Assembly: GCA_044433165.1 (NCBI GenBank)
Contig: JAWXTX010000064.1
Span: 1 to 15,838, forward strand
DNA: 15,838 bases
Direction: 5' to 3'
DNA from: Ferrimonas sp044433165
GTDB lineage: Bacteria; Pseudomonadota; Gammaproteobacteria; Enterobacterales; Shewanellaceae
In this document: positions 1 through 6,989 of the stretch, piece by piece
How the letters are laid out: each line of letters opens with the position of its first letter
Numbering within the stretch: the stretch's first letter is position 1
The notes under the pieces: generated by a model
The model's database searches: none
Told to the model about the DNA's origin: nothing
The model's input: only the letters and a program-made list of their open reading frames with translations
Translations under genes and position numbers: made by a program

Positions 1-104
1 TAGCGCTGTGGTCCCACCTGAATCCATGCCGAACTCAGAAGTGAAACGCAGTAGCGCCGATGGTAGTGTGGGAGTTCCCATGTGAGAGTAGGTCATCGTC
101 AGAC
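1..104 (+). rRNA. rrf: 5S ribosomal RNA, 5' end cut off by the window
   Basis: The sequence contains the conserved 5S core (CCATGCCGAACTCAGAAGTG at 27-46, followed by GAAACG and later CGATGGTAGTGTGGG) and closes near 103-105 with TCGTCAGAC, which would pair with the missing 5' strand. About a dozen 5' bases are absent. The RNA belongs to the large ribosomal subunit. Its place directly before a terminator suggests it is the last gene of an rrn operon whose 23S and 16S genes lie outside the window. A break inside an rRNA gene is typical of a short-read contig edge. Confidence 0.96.
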
Positions 105-113
105 ACTTATTTA

Positions 114-146
114 GAAAAGCCCGATTCTTAGGAATCGGGCTTTTTC
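114..146 (+). terminator. Rho-independent terminator of the rRNA operon
   Basis: An inverted repeat (AGCCCGATTC, loop about TTAG, GAATCGGGCT) is followed by a T-run. It lies about ten bases after the 5S end, as expected for the end of an rrn operon. Confidence 0.92.
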
Positions 147-193
147 GTATATGTGCTTTTAAGGTCAATGGTGATTGATAGATAAGCATCAAA

Positions 194-227
194 TAAAAAG
201 CCCGAATGCGCACATTAGGGCTTTGCT
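194..227 (-). terminator. Terminator of the cpxP-like gene
   Basis: Read on the minus strand, AAAGCCC pairs with GGGCTTT. An inner AATG/CATT stem closes on a TGCG loop, with one mismatch between the two helices, and TTTTTATTT follows. It lies about 27 bases past the stop codon of the minus-strand gene. Confidence 0.85.
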
Positions 228-253
228 TTTAGGATGTAAGAGTGATGGATGGT

Positions 254-751
254 TTATTCCATCATGCTAGTACTTGGATCTTTTCGACTTTTTTTCATTT
301 CTTGCTTAGCTGCCATTTCAGCCTGTAGGGTCGCTCGTTGATCGGAGCTCAATACTTGCATCATGTCATAGCGTAATTTCATTGAGGCCAGCGCTTGATT
401 TGTTTGCTTCGCCTGCCTGCTTGCTATCAGTGCACGCGCTTGCGTTTCATCAAATTGAGGGGCATCCATCAGTGATTTGACTTCTGCCATTTGTGCTTGG
501 CGTTCGGCTTCACTCGGTTTATTTTCAGCCCGTTGTGCTTGTGCGTTGGCTTTCGCTTGTTGCATTAAACTTTTTAGTTCAGTGCGTTGGCTGTCGCTTA
601 AGTTTAATTCCAGCATATTGTGGTATAAGCGTTTAACACCATCAGAGCCGGGGGCACCTTTACCGCCACCATGATGTGCGGCCAGTACCGTTCCTGAAGC
701 GGCCAACAACATTAGTGCAGCAGTACTTAGTTTGATTGAACGTTTCATCAT
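254..751 (-). CDS. cpxP: Periplasmic Spy/CpxP-family stress protein
   Basis: This is a periplasmic chaperone or adaptor of the Spy/CpxP (LTxxQ) family. CpxP proteins bind misfolded envelope proteins and dampen the CpxA sensor. Residues 1-24 are a Sec signal peptide (MMKRS basic start, hydrophobic core, VLA before AHHGGG). A His/Gly-rich stretch follows. The mature part is helical and carries two LTxxQ-like motifs, LSDSQ at 51-55 and LSSDQ at 134-138. The length, 165 residues, is normal. AGGAG lies 4 bases before the first ATG and 7 before the second, so the second Met (position 748) may be the true start. The gene is divergent from cpxR, and a perfect CpxR box lies between them, so induction by CpxR is likely. 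It could be Spy rather than CpxP by sequence; the context favours CpxP. Confidence 0.88.
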   Translation of the reverse strand: MMKRSIKLSTAALMLLAASGTVLAAHHGGGKGAPGSDGVKRLYHNMLELNLSDSQRTELKSLMQQAKANAQAQRAENKPSEAERQAQMAEVKSLMDAPQFDETQARALIASRQAKQTNQALASMKLRYDMMQVLSSDQRATLQAEMAAKQEMKKSRKDPSTSMME

Positions 752-818
752 GTTGCTCCTGCATTACTTAGGACGAGATAAGCATAGCAAAAGCGCCGTC
801 AGAGATTGTCGGATCTAG

Positions 819-833
819 GTAAAACTGTGTAAA
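819..833. promoter_or_regulatory. CpxR box between cpxP and cpxRA
   Basis: The plus strand reads GTAAA-ACTGT-GTAAA, an exact match to the known CpxR consensus GTAAA-N5-GTAAA. It is the only such site in the 144-base divergent region, about 68 bases from the cpxP start and 63 from the cpxR start. It fits autoregulation of cpxRA together with activation of cpxP. A possible cpxP -10 (TATGCT on the minus strand, 781-786) lies downstream, with no convincing -35, as is usual for activator-dependent promoters. Confidence 0.88.
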
Positions 834-895
834 GGCTGTGGTTGTCTGTGTGATGAGATCTGTTATTAAGACTGCTTAATTGTTTGAGGTACATC

Positions 896-1594
896 GTGAA
901 CCGAATTTTATTAGTGGAAGATGATCAAGGGCTCAGCGATCTGTTGAGTCAATTATTACAGCTTGAAGGGTATGACGTTGCAGTGCACGCCAATGGACCA
1001 GCAGGATTGCTGGCTGCGCAGCAACAGGAATATGACTTAATGCTATTGGATGTGATGTTACCGGGCCTTAATGGTTTTGATCTATTACAAGCATTGCGCG
1101 AACACGGCAGCCATTTGCCGGTATTAATGCTTACCGCCAAAGGCGATGATCTGGATCGCGTCAAAGGCTTAGAACTCGGTGCCGATGATTACTTAGCCAA
1201 ACCGTTTAATGACCGAGAACTTGTTGCTCGGATTAAGGCGATTTTGCGCCGCAGCCAAGACCGAAACGCCGCTCCGGTGGTTGCTTCAAATGTAGAGGAG
1301 TTGCGTCATTTAGATATTACCTTGGTTCCTCGGCGGCAAGAGGTTCGAGTGGGGCAGCAAAGCATTGAATTGACTAGTACAGAATTTGCTTTATTGCATG
1401 TTTTGATTCAGCACAGTGGTGAAATTGCCAGTAAAGAGATGCTGTCTCAAGAGGTGTTAGGGAAACGTTTATTGCCCTTTGATCGCAGTTTAGACATGCA
1501 CCTGTCAAACCTACGTAAAAAACTCCCTGAACGTCAAGACGGCATCGCTCGAGTAAAAACCATTCGTGGGAAAGGCTATATATGGCTCGATTGA
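896..1594 (+). CDS. cpxR: Response regulator CpxR (OmpR/PhoB family)
   Basis: This is the cytoplasmic DNA-binding regulator of the envelope stress two-component system, phosphorylated by CpxA. The receiver domain spans about 1-118: acidic pair D9/D10, phospho-acceptor D52 (LLLDVMLP context), T80 in LMLTAK, K102 in AKPFNDRELVARI. A winged helix fills about 135-232, ending in RVKTIRGKGYIWLD, with the LSQEVLGKRLLPFDRSLDMH stretch shared with Escherichia CpxR. I chose the GTG start at 896: GAGGT sits 5 bases upstream, and the resulting MNRILLVEDD and 232-residue length match CpxR. An in-frame TTG at 884 would add four residues but consumes the ribosome binding site. The 3' end overlaps cpxA by 13 bases, implying translational coupling. 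Confidence 0.97.
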   Translation: MNRILLVEDDQGLSDLLSQLLQLEGYDVAVHANGPAGLLAAQQQEYDLMLLDVMLPGLNGFDLLQALREHGSHLPVLMLTAKGDDLDRVKGLELGADDYLAKPFNDRELVARIKAILRRSQDRNAAPVVASNVEELRHLDITLVPRRQEVRVGQQSIELTSTEFALLHVLIQHSGEIASKEMLSQEVLGKRLLPFDRSLDMHLSNLRKKLPERQDGIARVKTIRGKGYIWLD

Positions 1595-2970
1595 AAACCC
1601 CCTTTAATAGCCTCTTGGGTCAACTCCTCTTAGGATTTTGGGTCACCTCAACACTGACTTTGAGTATTGTGGTTGGATTACCCGCATGGCAAAAAGCACG
1701 AGATCAGCAACAAGTTATCCTTCCTGCACTGAAGTTAGTGTTAGAACGCTCTGCCGAACGTTTGGATCGTTATCCCAATTTAGAATTACGGCGTTTAAAT
1801 CAAGGATTACCTCGTTTTGAAAATGAATTAGGTAACAAATTCCATGAGTTTGAAGGGCTTAAACTCTTTTTGGTTGATAGTGATGGCAACCCGCTTGCTG
1901 AAGCGAATAATCGCCATTTACCTCGCCCATTACGGGAATTTTTATTGGATTTTAACCCTGATCAACCCATGCGCCAGCAGCAGTTTGGCAATATGCTTGT
2001 TTTTGGTTTGCAGCCGCTGAACGATGGCCATTATTTAATTGGTAAAGTCGATGACGTACCGCGCCCTTGGCTGTTTGAGCTGCTTCAGCGGCCATGGTTG
2101 TTTATTTTACTCTCGACGGTGATCTCTACTATTGTCTTTGGGGTATTGGCGTGGACATTTAGCATCCCTTTGCAACGCTTGCGGGCAACCAGTAGTGCGA
2201 TTGCTCAAGGCGAATTACAAGCTCGAGTCGCTCCGGAAATTGCTCAGCGTGGAGATGAAATTGGCCAGTTAGGATCGAGCTTTAACCACATGGCCGATTC
2301 GGTTGCCACCATGATAGCCAGCCAGCAGCGATTGTTGTCTGACATTTCGCATGAGCTACGTACGCCTTTGACTCGGTTAAAGTTAAGCTTGGCGATAGCG
2401 GCTCGTAAAGGGCAACATTCAGATGAATTGACGCGAATCGAAACCGAAGCCGATCAACTGGAAGCCATGTTGCAAGAATTGCTGACCTTGTCGCGGTTAA
2501 ACTTACAAAGCACCGATAGAAAAACCGAGCTTGATTTGCACAGTTGTTGGCAATCAGTATTAGATGGTGCGCAGTTTGAAGCCAATGAAATGGGCAAACA
2601 GTTATGCGTTTATGGTGAGATCAGCATGCCATTTGTTGGCATTGAATCATTATTACAACGTTTATTAGAGAACCCACTGCGTAATGCCTTACGTTATGCG
2701 ACACAGACTGTAACGGTGCGCTTTGTGGTGCAACCAACAATGATAGAGATCGTGATTGAAGACGATGGTGTTGGGGTACCAGAACCACAACTTGCGCAGA
2801 TCTTTAAGCCGTTTCATCGGGTTGATGATGCACGAGATAGGCACTCTGGCGGCTGGGGTTTAGGGCTTGCGATCACCCAAGCGGCTGTTGAGGCACATCA
2901 AGGCACATTGCGGGCATCAAATCGAGCCTCTGGTGGACTGGCTATTCACATGCAATTGCCTCGTACTTAA
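1582..2970 (+). CDS. cpxA: Sensor histidine kinase CpxA
   Basis: This inner-membrane kinase/phosphatase senses envelope stress and phosphorylates CpxR. The 462 residues show a first membrane segment at about 11-33, a periplasmic sensor domain at 34-165, a second membrane segment at about 171-194 and a HAMP linker at about 195-250. The dimerisation/phosphoacceptor segment is LLSDISHELRTPLTRLKL with H257. The ATPase domain has an N-box (LLENPLRNALRY, 361-372), DDGVGVP (394-400), the F-box region IFKPFHR, and GGWGLGLA (423-430). The SDISHELRTPLTRL and VDDARDRHSGG stretches closely match Escherichia CpxA. It starts inside the cpxR end, and a strong terminator follows, so cpxRA is a two-gene operon. 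Confidence 0.97.
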   Translation: MARLKTPFNSLLGQLLLGFWVTSTLTLSIVVGLPAWQKARDQQQVILPALKLVLERSAERLDRYPNLELRRLNQGLPRFENELGNKFHEFEGLKLFLVDSDGNPLAEANNRHLPRPLREFLLDFNPDQPMRQQQFGNMLVFGLQPLNDGHYLIGKVDDVPRPWLFELLQRPWLFILLSTVISTIVFGVLAWTFSIPLQRLRATSSAIAQGELQARVAPEIAQRGDEIGQLGSSFNHMADSVATMIASQQRLLSDISHELRTPLTRLKLSLAIAARKGQHSDELTRIETEADQLEAMLQELLTLSRLNLQSTDRKTELDLHSCWQSVLDGAQFEANEMGKQLCVYGEISMPFVGIESLLQRLLENPLRNALRYATQTVTVRFVVQPTMIEIVIEDDGVGVPEPQLAQIFKPFHRVDDARDRHSGGWGLGLAITQAAVEAHQGTLRASNRASGGLAIHMQLPRT

Positions 2971-3010
2971 CTCCAGACCAGCAAAGCTGGTGGCCAGTAA
3001 CAACAGTAAC

Positions 3011-3048
3011 ATCCATCGGTTTGGCATGTGAAACCGATGGATTTTTTT
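3011..3048 (+). terminator. Terminator of cpxRA
   Basis: A perfect 12-base-pair stem (ATCCATCGGTTT with AAACCGATGGAT) has an 8-base loop and is followed by TTTTTT. It lies about 40 bases after the cpxA stop. There is no T-run on the minus strand, so it probably acts only on cpxRA and not on the converging sseA. Confidence 0.93.
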
Positions 3049-3055
3049 GTAGCGG

Positions 3056-3922
3056 TTATTCAGCTAAACGGCTTTTTGGGGTGTTTGGATCCGCTCCCCA
3101 TTCACTCCAACTGCCGTCATAAACCGCCCAATTGAGGTAGTTAAGTTCATTTGCGGCGAACGCGAGAATGCAAGCGGTAACTCCCGAGCCGCAGCTAAAA
3201 AGCAGCCGTTGTTGTGGCTGCAGATCTGCTTGGGTAAAGAGCGAATTTAGCTGCGCTTTGGTTTTTAATTTACCGGCTGTAAGCAGCGTTTGATAATGCA
3301 GATTGGTGGCCCCCGGCATGTGGCCACTTTGCACGCCAGCCCGAGGTTCGCATTCGTGGCCGGCAAAGCGATTGGGTGAGCGGGCATCAACAATGCGGCT
3401 GTGAGGTTGCCTGATAGCGGCGGCCATGTCCGCTTGGTTGGCATACCACTGAGGCTGTAATTGCGCTTTAAAATCACCCAGTGGTCGGCGAGGGCTAGGC
3501 TGTGCCGTTACTCTCCCACCATTGGCTTCCCATGCAGGTAAGCCACCATCGAGAATCGCCACCGCATGATGTCCCATTACTTTAAACATCCACCATACCC
3601 GAGCCGCGCTAAAGAGCCCTTGACCATCGTATACAACGATTTGGCTGTTTTGATTGATCCCTAATACTTGAGCGGCATGGCTAAATTCCTCAGTGCTTGG
3701 CAGCATCTGTGGCAATGCGCTCTTTGCTGCAAAGGTGCGATTAAAATCAAAGTATTGTGCATTAGGAAGATGCTTAAGAGTAAATTCCTGTTGGCCATTA
3801 CGGCCACTGTTAGGTAAATACCAACTGCCATCTAATATGACCAGTTGCGGGTGGGCTTGATGCTGTTGCAGCCATGGCACCGAGACTCGCGGCGTGTGGA
3901 ATAACGTCCCTGTTTTCGTCAT
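3056..3922 (-). CDS. sseA: 3-mercaptopyruvate sulfurtransferase (SseA type)
   Basis: The protein has two tandem rhodanese domains and transfers sulfur from 3-mercaptopyruvate (or thiosulfate) to thiol acceptors or cyanide in the cytoplasm. Its 288 residues match the family length. The inactive N-terminal domain (about 10-140) carries DGSWYLPNSGRN, VVYDGQG and AAR-WWMFKVMGH. The C-terminal domain carries VDARSPNRFAG and the catalytic loop CGSGVT with C244; Ser and Val-Thr in the loop favour mercaptopyruvate over thiosulfate. The C-terminus YDGSWSEWGADPNTP is typical of SseA. Its ATG overlaps the trmL stop (TAATG on the minus strand), so translation is likely coupled. It converges with cpxA. 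Confidence 0.93.
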   Translation of the reverse strand: MTKTGTLFHTPRVSVPWLQQHQAHPQLVILDGSWYLPNSGRNGQQEFTLKHLPNAQYFDFNRTFAAKSALPQMLPSTEEFSHAAQVLGINQNSQIVVYDGQGLFSAARVWWMFKVMGHHAVAILDGGLPAWEANGGRVTAQPSPRRPLGDFKAQLQPQWYANQADMAAAIRQPHSRIVDARSPNRFAGHECEPRAGVQSGHMPGATNLHYQTLLTAGKLKTKAQLNSLFTQADLQPQQRLLFSCGSGVTACILAFAANELNYLNWAVYDGSWSEWGADPNTPKSRLAE

Positions 3923-4386
3923 TAGAGTGCGCCTGCAAAGTCCAATTGTCGCCAGGTTTCATACGCGCAAATTGATGCGGCATTGGCCAAATTCAAGCTG
4001 CGTGCATCGGGCATCATTGGAATGCGGATCCGTTGCTCTAACGGCAGTGCTTCCCGTACAGACTCTGGTAAGCCACTGGTTTCTGGTCCAAAAAGCAGTA
4101 CATCCTCCGCTTGATACTGAGGTTCGGTGTGCGGGCGGCTGCCTTTGGTCGTTAAGGCAAACATACGGCGCCCCGCCATTGCTTTTAGAAAAGCGGCGTA
4201 ATCTGAATGAATAGTGACATTGGCCAGATCTCGGTAATCCAAAGAGGCGCGGCGTAAACTTTTTTCATCCATGCTAAAACCCAGAGGCTCAATTAAATGC
4301 AGATGAGCCCCACAGTTGGCAGCCAAACGAATAATGGCACCGGTGTTTTGTGGCATCACCGGTTCATACAAAGCGATATGAAACAT
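3922..4386 (-). CDS. trmL: tRNA (cytidine/uridine-34-2'-O)-methyltransferase TrmL
   Basis: This SPOUT-family enzyme uses S-adenosylmethionine to methylate the wobble ribose in tRNA-Leu isoacceptors. The 154 residues contain the family motifs in order: ALYEPVMPQNTGAIIRLAAN near the N-terminus, IEPLGF, LRRASLDYRD, FALTTKGS, LLFGPETSGLP (knot/SAM loop), and IPMMPDARSLNLANAASI-YETWRQ at the C-terminus. An in-frame extension upstream exists, but I chose the ATG at 4386 because MFHIALYEP aligns with the start of Escherichia TrmL and the 26 extra residues do not resemble the family. No strong ribosome binding site is visible. First gene of a trmL-sseA pair. Divergent from the DUF2058 gene, with about 130 bases between them. 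Confidence 0.95.
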   Translation of the reverse strand: MFHIALYEPVMPQNTGAIIRLAANCGAHLHLIEPLGFSMDEKSLRRASLDYRDLANVTIHSDYAAFLKAMAGRRMFALTTKGSRPHTEPQYQAEDVLLFGPETSGLPESVREALPLEQRIRIPMMPDARSLNLANAASICAYETWRQLDFAGAL

Positions 4387-4515
4387 GGAAATAACTTTAG
4401 TTCGACAAGGATAGGTGGCGTCAGTGTACCTTAGCCTTAGTGAATTGCGTGATTTTGCGTGCATTTATGGCGATTTGCTAAAATGCGTCCATTACCGACA
4501 TTGAAAGGCCAATAT

Positions 4516-5043
4516 ATGTCTCTGCAAGACCAATTAATGAAAGCGGGTTTGGTTTCCAAACACGACGCAAAAAAAGCCAATAAAGATAAACATCGTGCTC
4601 TTAAATCGGGCAAAAAGTTGGTGAACGAAGCCAAGCAAAGTGCCCAAGACAAACGCACGGAACAAGCACTTAAAGATAAAGAGCTCAATGCGCAGCGTAA
4701 AGCGCAAGCCGATTTAAAAGCGCTGCACGCCCAGATCAAGCAGCTGATCAGCACTAACAGTCAAGATCGCAGTAACGGTGAAGTGCCATATAACTTTTCT
4801 GATAACGGCATTATCACTAAAATTTTTGTGACCGAAGCATTGCAACAAGGGTTGATCAACGGCCAGTTGGCGATTGCAAAATTAAGCGACAACTATCATT
4901 TGATCCCTACTGGGATCGCAGAAAAAGTACAGCAACGTGATGGCAGCTACATTGTGTTATTAAATGAGCGGGGTAGCAGTGCTCAGTTGGCAGAAGACGA
5001 TCCATATGCGGATTATCAGATCCCCGATGATCTGATGTGGTAA
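4516..5043 (+). CDS. yaiL: DUF2058 family protein (YaiL-like)
   Basis: A 175-residue cytoplasmic protein whose function is not established; relatives are sometimes labelled nucleoprotein/polynucleotide-associated enzyme. The N-terminus MSLQDQLMKAGLVSKHDAKKA is typical. Residues about 15-85 are a Lys/Gln/Ala-rich, very polar helix, probably a coiled coil or nucleic-acid-binding arm. The C-terminal domain has YNFSDNGIITKIFV, LINGQLAIAKL, QRDGSYIVLLNE and ends DDPYADYQIPDDLMW, nearly identical to the end of Escherichia YaiL. I chose the ATG at 4516 over an upstream in-frame start because of this N-terminus and AAAGG 8 bases ahead. It is a single-gene unit closed by a palindromic terminator. Confidence 0.93.
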   Translation: MSLQDQLMKAGLVSKHDAKKANKDKHRALKSGKKLVNEAKQSAQDKRTEQALKDKELNAQRKAQADLKALHAQIKQLISTNSQDRSNGEVPYNFSDNGIITKIFVTEALQQGLINGQLAIAKLSDNYHLIPTGIAEKVQQRDGSYIVLLNERGSSAQLAEDDPYADYQIPDDLMW

Positions 5044-5049
5044 TGCATG

Positions 5050-5077
5050 AACCGGCCAATTGGCCGGTTATTTTTTA
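5050..5077 (+). terminator. Terminator of the DUF2058 gene
   Basis: A perfect palindrome (AACCGGCC AATT GGCCGGTT, 5050-5069) is followed by ATTTTTT, seven bases past the stop codon. The T-run overlaps the stop codon of the converging lipoprotein gene. There is no T-run on the other side for minus-strand transcripts. Confidence 0.92.
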
Positions 5078-5443
5078 AGGTTGCTGAAAACTGCGCAGTT
5101 GCAGCTCTGCTACCTGATCAGGGGTGGTACTGAGGCTAAAGCGCGGTTCTTTTTCCCCTGCAAAGGTTAACGAAGCCTCCACCATAATGTCGTGCCCTGA
5201 GGCGTAATCGACAACATATGGGAATGGCGGTCCACCTTGCACCTCTTGCGTTTGTTGGCCTAATACCCGGCCATTATCGTCCACAACGGAGACAATCAAA
5301 GTCGATCCTGGTGGGGTGATAATGCGTTCACGATAACTGACTTCACCACTGAGCATTTGGTCTTGAATCATGTCGTGGCTTTCGTTGCCACCACTGCAAC
5401 CGCCTAACAGCAGTGCGAGCCCGAAGGCACAGAGATATTTCAT
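5075..5443 (-). CDS. YbaY/YscW-type lipoprotein
   Basis: A 122-residue predicted lipoprotein. Residues 1-15 form a signal peptide ending in the lipobox LGGC with lipidated C16; Ser at +2 predicts outer-membrane sorting by the Lol rule. The rest is one small beta-rich domain: SGEVSYRERIITPPGSTLIVSVVDDNGRVLG, GGPPFPYVVDY and a late ASLTF strand. This pattern (conserved PPGS/PPDA turn, then a Pro-Phe-x-Phe/Tyr strand) is that of the YbaY/YscW lipoprotein family, including type III secretion pilotins. Most free-standing relatives have no known function, and nothing here suggests a secretion system. AAGGA lies 8 bases before the ATG. Confidence 0.83.
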   Translation of the reverse strand: MKYLCAFGLALLLGGCSGGNESHDMIQDQMLSGEVSYRERIITPPGSTLIVSVVDDNGRVLGQQTQEVQGGPPFPYVVDYASGHDIMVEASLTFAGEKEPRFSLSTTPDQVAELQLRSFQQP

Positions 5444-5666
5444 AGTGATATCCTTGAGCTTAGTGTTTTAAAAGTCCCAATAAAAAGCATGCCACATGAT
5501 TTAGGTTGGCATCTTATGATGCCCATCAACGGTTGCTCATTAAAATGTTCGTTAAGGATAGCTCTTGGTGATTGAAAGCGTAAGAATACCGCCATCTCAC
5601 ACACCCGATGCGTTGCGCTTTACTTAAGGGCGCAAGCACACCTTAACTCATTCATTGATTTTCAGC

Positions 5667-6701
5667 ATGAATATTAAAAATTTATTGTTTTTCTGCGGCT
5701 TTGGCTTACTGGTAACAACGGCTCAAGCCAACGTGGCGGATCCGCTGTTTGCGATTCAGGGATTAAAAGTGGGCCAAATAAGCGATCCCAAAGGGCTTAC
5801 TGGCGTGACGGTATTGCGCTTTGACGCAGGCGCAACTGCGGCAGTTGATGTGCGAGGTGCGGCTCCAGGAACGCGGGAAACAGCGTTACTGGCACCCGAA
5901 AATTTGGTGGAGCAGGTGCATGCCATTGTGCTTTCTGGTGGCAGCGCCTTTGGTCTGGATGCCATGAGTGGGGTTGCGGCCCAACTCGAGCAAGAAGGCA
6001 TTGGTTTTGATGTTGGCGTGGCTAAAGTACCGATTGTGACGGGCGCAGTTTTGTTTGATTTGGCCTTTGGCGATCCGCAAGCGCGCCCAAATTTTGCTAT
6101 GGGAAAACAGGCGACGGCACAGGCACAACGGCAACAGTTTGAACAAGGCAACGCCGGCGCTGGCATGGGGGCGGTTGTGGGTAAGATCCGAGGGATGGAT
6201 CACGCAACCAAAGGCGGCATTGGTCGAGCGGTGGTGACCTTGGAAAATGGCGTGATCGTTGCTGCTATTGTTGCGGTGAATGCTTGGGGGGATGTGGTCG
6301 ATAGGCAAGGACAACCGCTGGCCGCGACGCGTAACGATTATGGGGATGCTTTTATCAATGGCACGGAATGGCTGCGTCAAGGTTTACAAAGCCGTGGGTT
6401 TGCTGGGCGTAACACCACCATTGGCGCCATTGTTACCAACGCCACCTTGACCAAATCGCAGGCACTGAAAGTTGCGCAAATGGCGCATGATGGCTTTGCT
6501 CGTGCTATTCGTCCGGTCCATTCCATGTACGACGGCGATACCATTTTTGCGGCTGCAACCGGAGAAGTGGCTACGATGGATGTGAATTTATTGGGCGTGA
6601 TTGCGGCCGAAGTCATGGAAGACGCCATTCACCATGCCGTGAACGCTGCCACGGCCATCGGTGGGTTACCTGCTAATCGAGACATTTTAATCACGCCATA
6701 A
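5667..6701 (+). CDS. Secreted P1 family peptidase (S58, DmpA/NylC-like N-terminal nucleophile hydrolase)
   Basis: This is a 344-residue hydrolase of the P1/S58 family, which includes DmpA aminopeptidase and the nylon-oligomer hydrolase NylC. Residues 1-21 are a signal peptide (MNIKNLLFF core, AQA before NVADP), so it probably works in the periplasm. Family motifs are TGVTVLRF, the hallmark LSGGSAFGLDAMSG (89-102), ATKGGIGRAVV, VAVNAWGDVVD and RNTTIGAIVTNATLTK. By analogy with NylC the chain cuts itself between N249 and T250, and T250 becomes the nucleophile. Later motifs AQMAHDGFARAIRPVHSMYDGDTIFAAATG also fit. The ATG at 5667 gives the signal peptide; a TTG twelve bases upstream is less likely. 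No clear ribosome binding site is visible. The substrate cannot be predicted. Confidence 0.93.
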   Translation: MNIKNLLFFCGFGLLVTTAQANVADPLFAIQGLKVGQISDPKGLTGVTVLRFDAGATAAVDVRGAAPGTRETALLAPENLVEQVHAIVLSGGSAFGLDAMSGVAAQLEQEGIGFDVGVAKVPIVTGAVLFDLAFGDPQARPNFAMGKQATAQAQRQQFEQGNAGAGMGAVVGKIRGMDHATKGGIGRAVVTLENGVIVAAIVAVNAWGDVVDRQGQPLAATRNDYGDAFINGTEWLRQGLQSRGFAGRNTTIGAIVTNATLTKSQALKVAQMAHDGFARAIRPVHSMYDGDTIFAAATGEVATMDVNLLGVIAAEVMEDAIHHAVNAATAIGGLPANRDILITP

Positions 6702-6798
6702 TGAGCATTCGCCATCCGCGGTGGTTGCTCTAATACTAAGTCGCAGGCGCTGCCAAGCAATGCACATTGCGTGATTTTGGTCAGCATCAGGCCAAACT

Positions 6799-6825
6799 GC
6801 GCCCCCAATTGCGTTATGGGGGCGC
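6799..6825. other. GC-rich hairpin in the peptidase-aminotransferase gap
   Basis: A perfect 8-base-pair stem (GCGCCCCC with GGGGGCGC, 11-base loop) lies about 100 bases after the peptidase stop. It has no T-run on either side (TTGCC follows), so it is at best a weak terminator or a transcript-stabilising structure. The rest of 6702-6989 shows no convincing gene. Confidence 0.45.
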
Positions 6826-6989
6826 TTGCCCTCAATCCCGCTGCGCGCTTTGTCATTAAAACGGATTGAATCCTCTTTGCGCGGTGAGCATGGGTTAGAG
6901 AGCGGTCTGTTCTAGGAGCATCGACAGCGGCGCACCCGAAGGCAATTTGTGTTAGCGTGAGTGGCCATGGTTCGCAAGGAGAGTGTCTG

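Noticed and set aside
4437..4754. 105-codon minus-strand frame over the start of the DUF2058 gene
   Set aside because: Antisense to a well-conserved N-terminus; Ser/Cys/Leu-rich translation is the usual mirror of Lys/Gln/Ala-rich coding sequence.
5756..6380. Two long overlapping minus-strand frames inside the P1 peptidase gene
   Set aside because: Antisense to intact family motifs; low-complexity Ala/Pro/Ser translation; no start signals.
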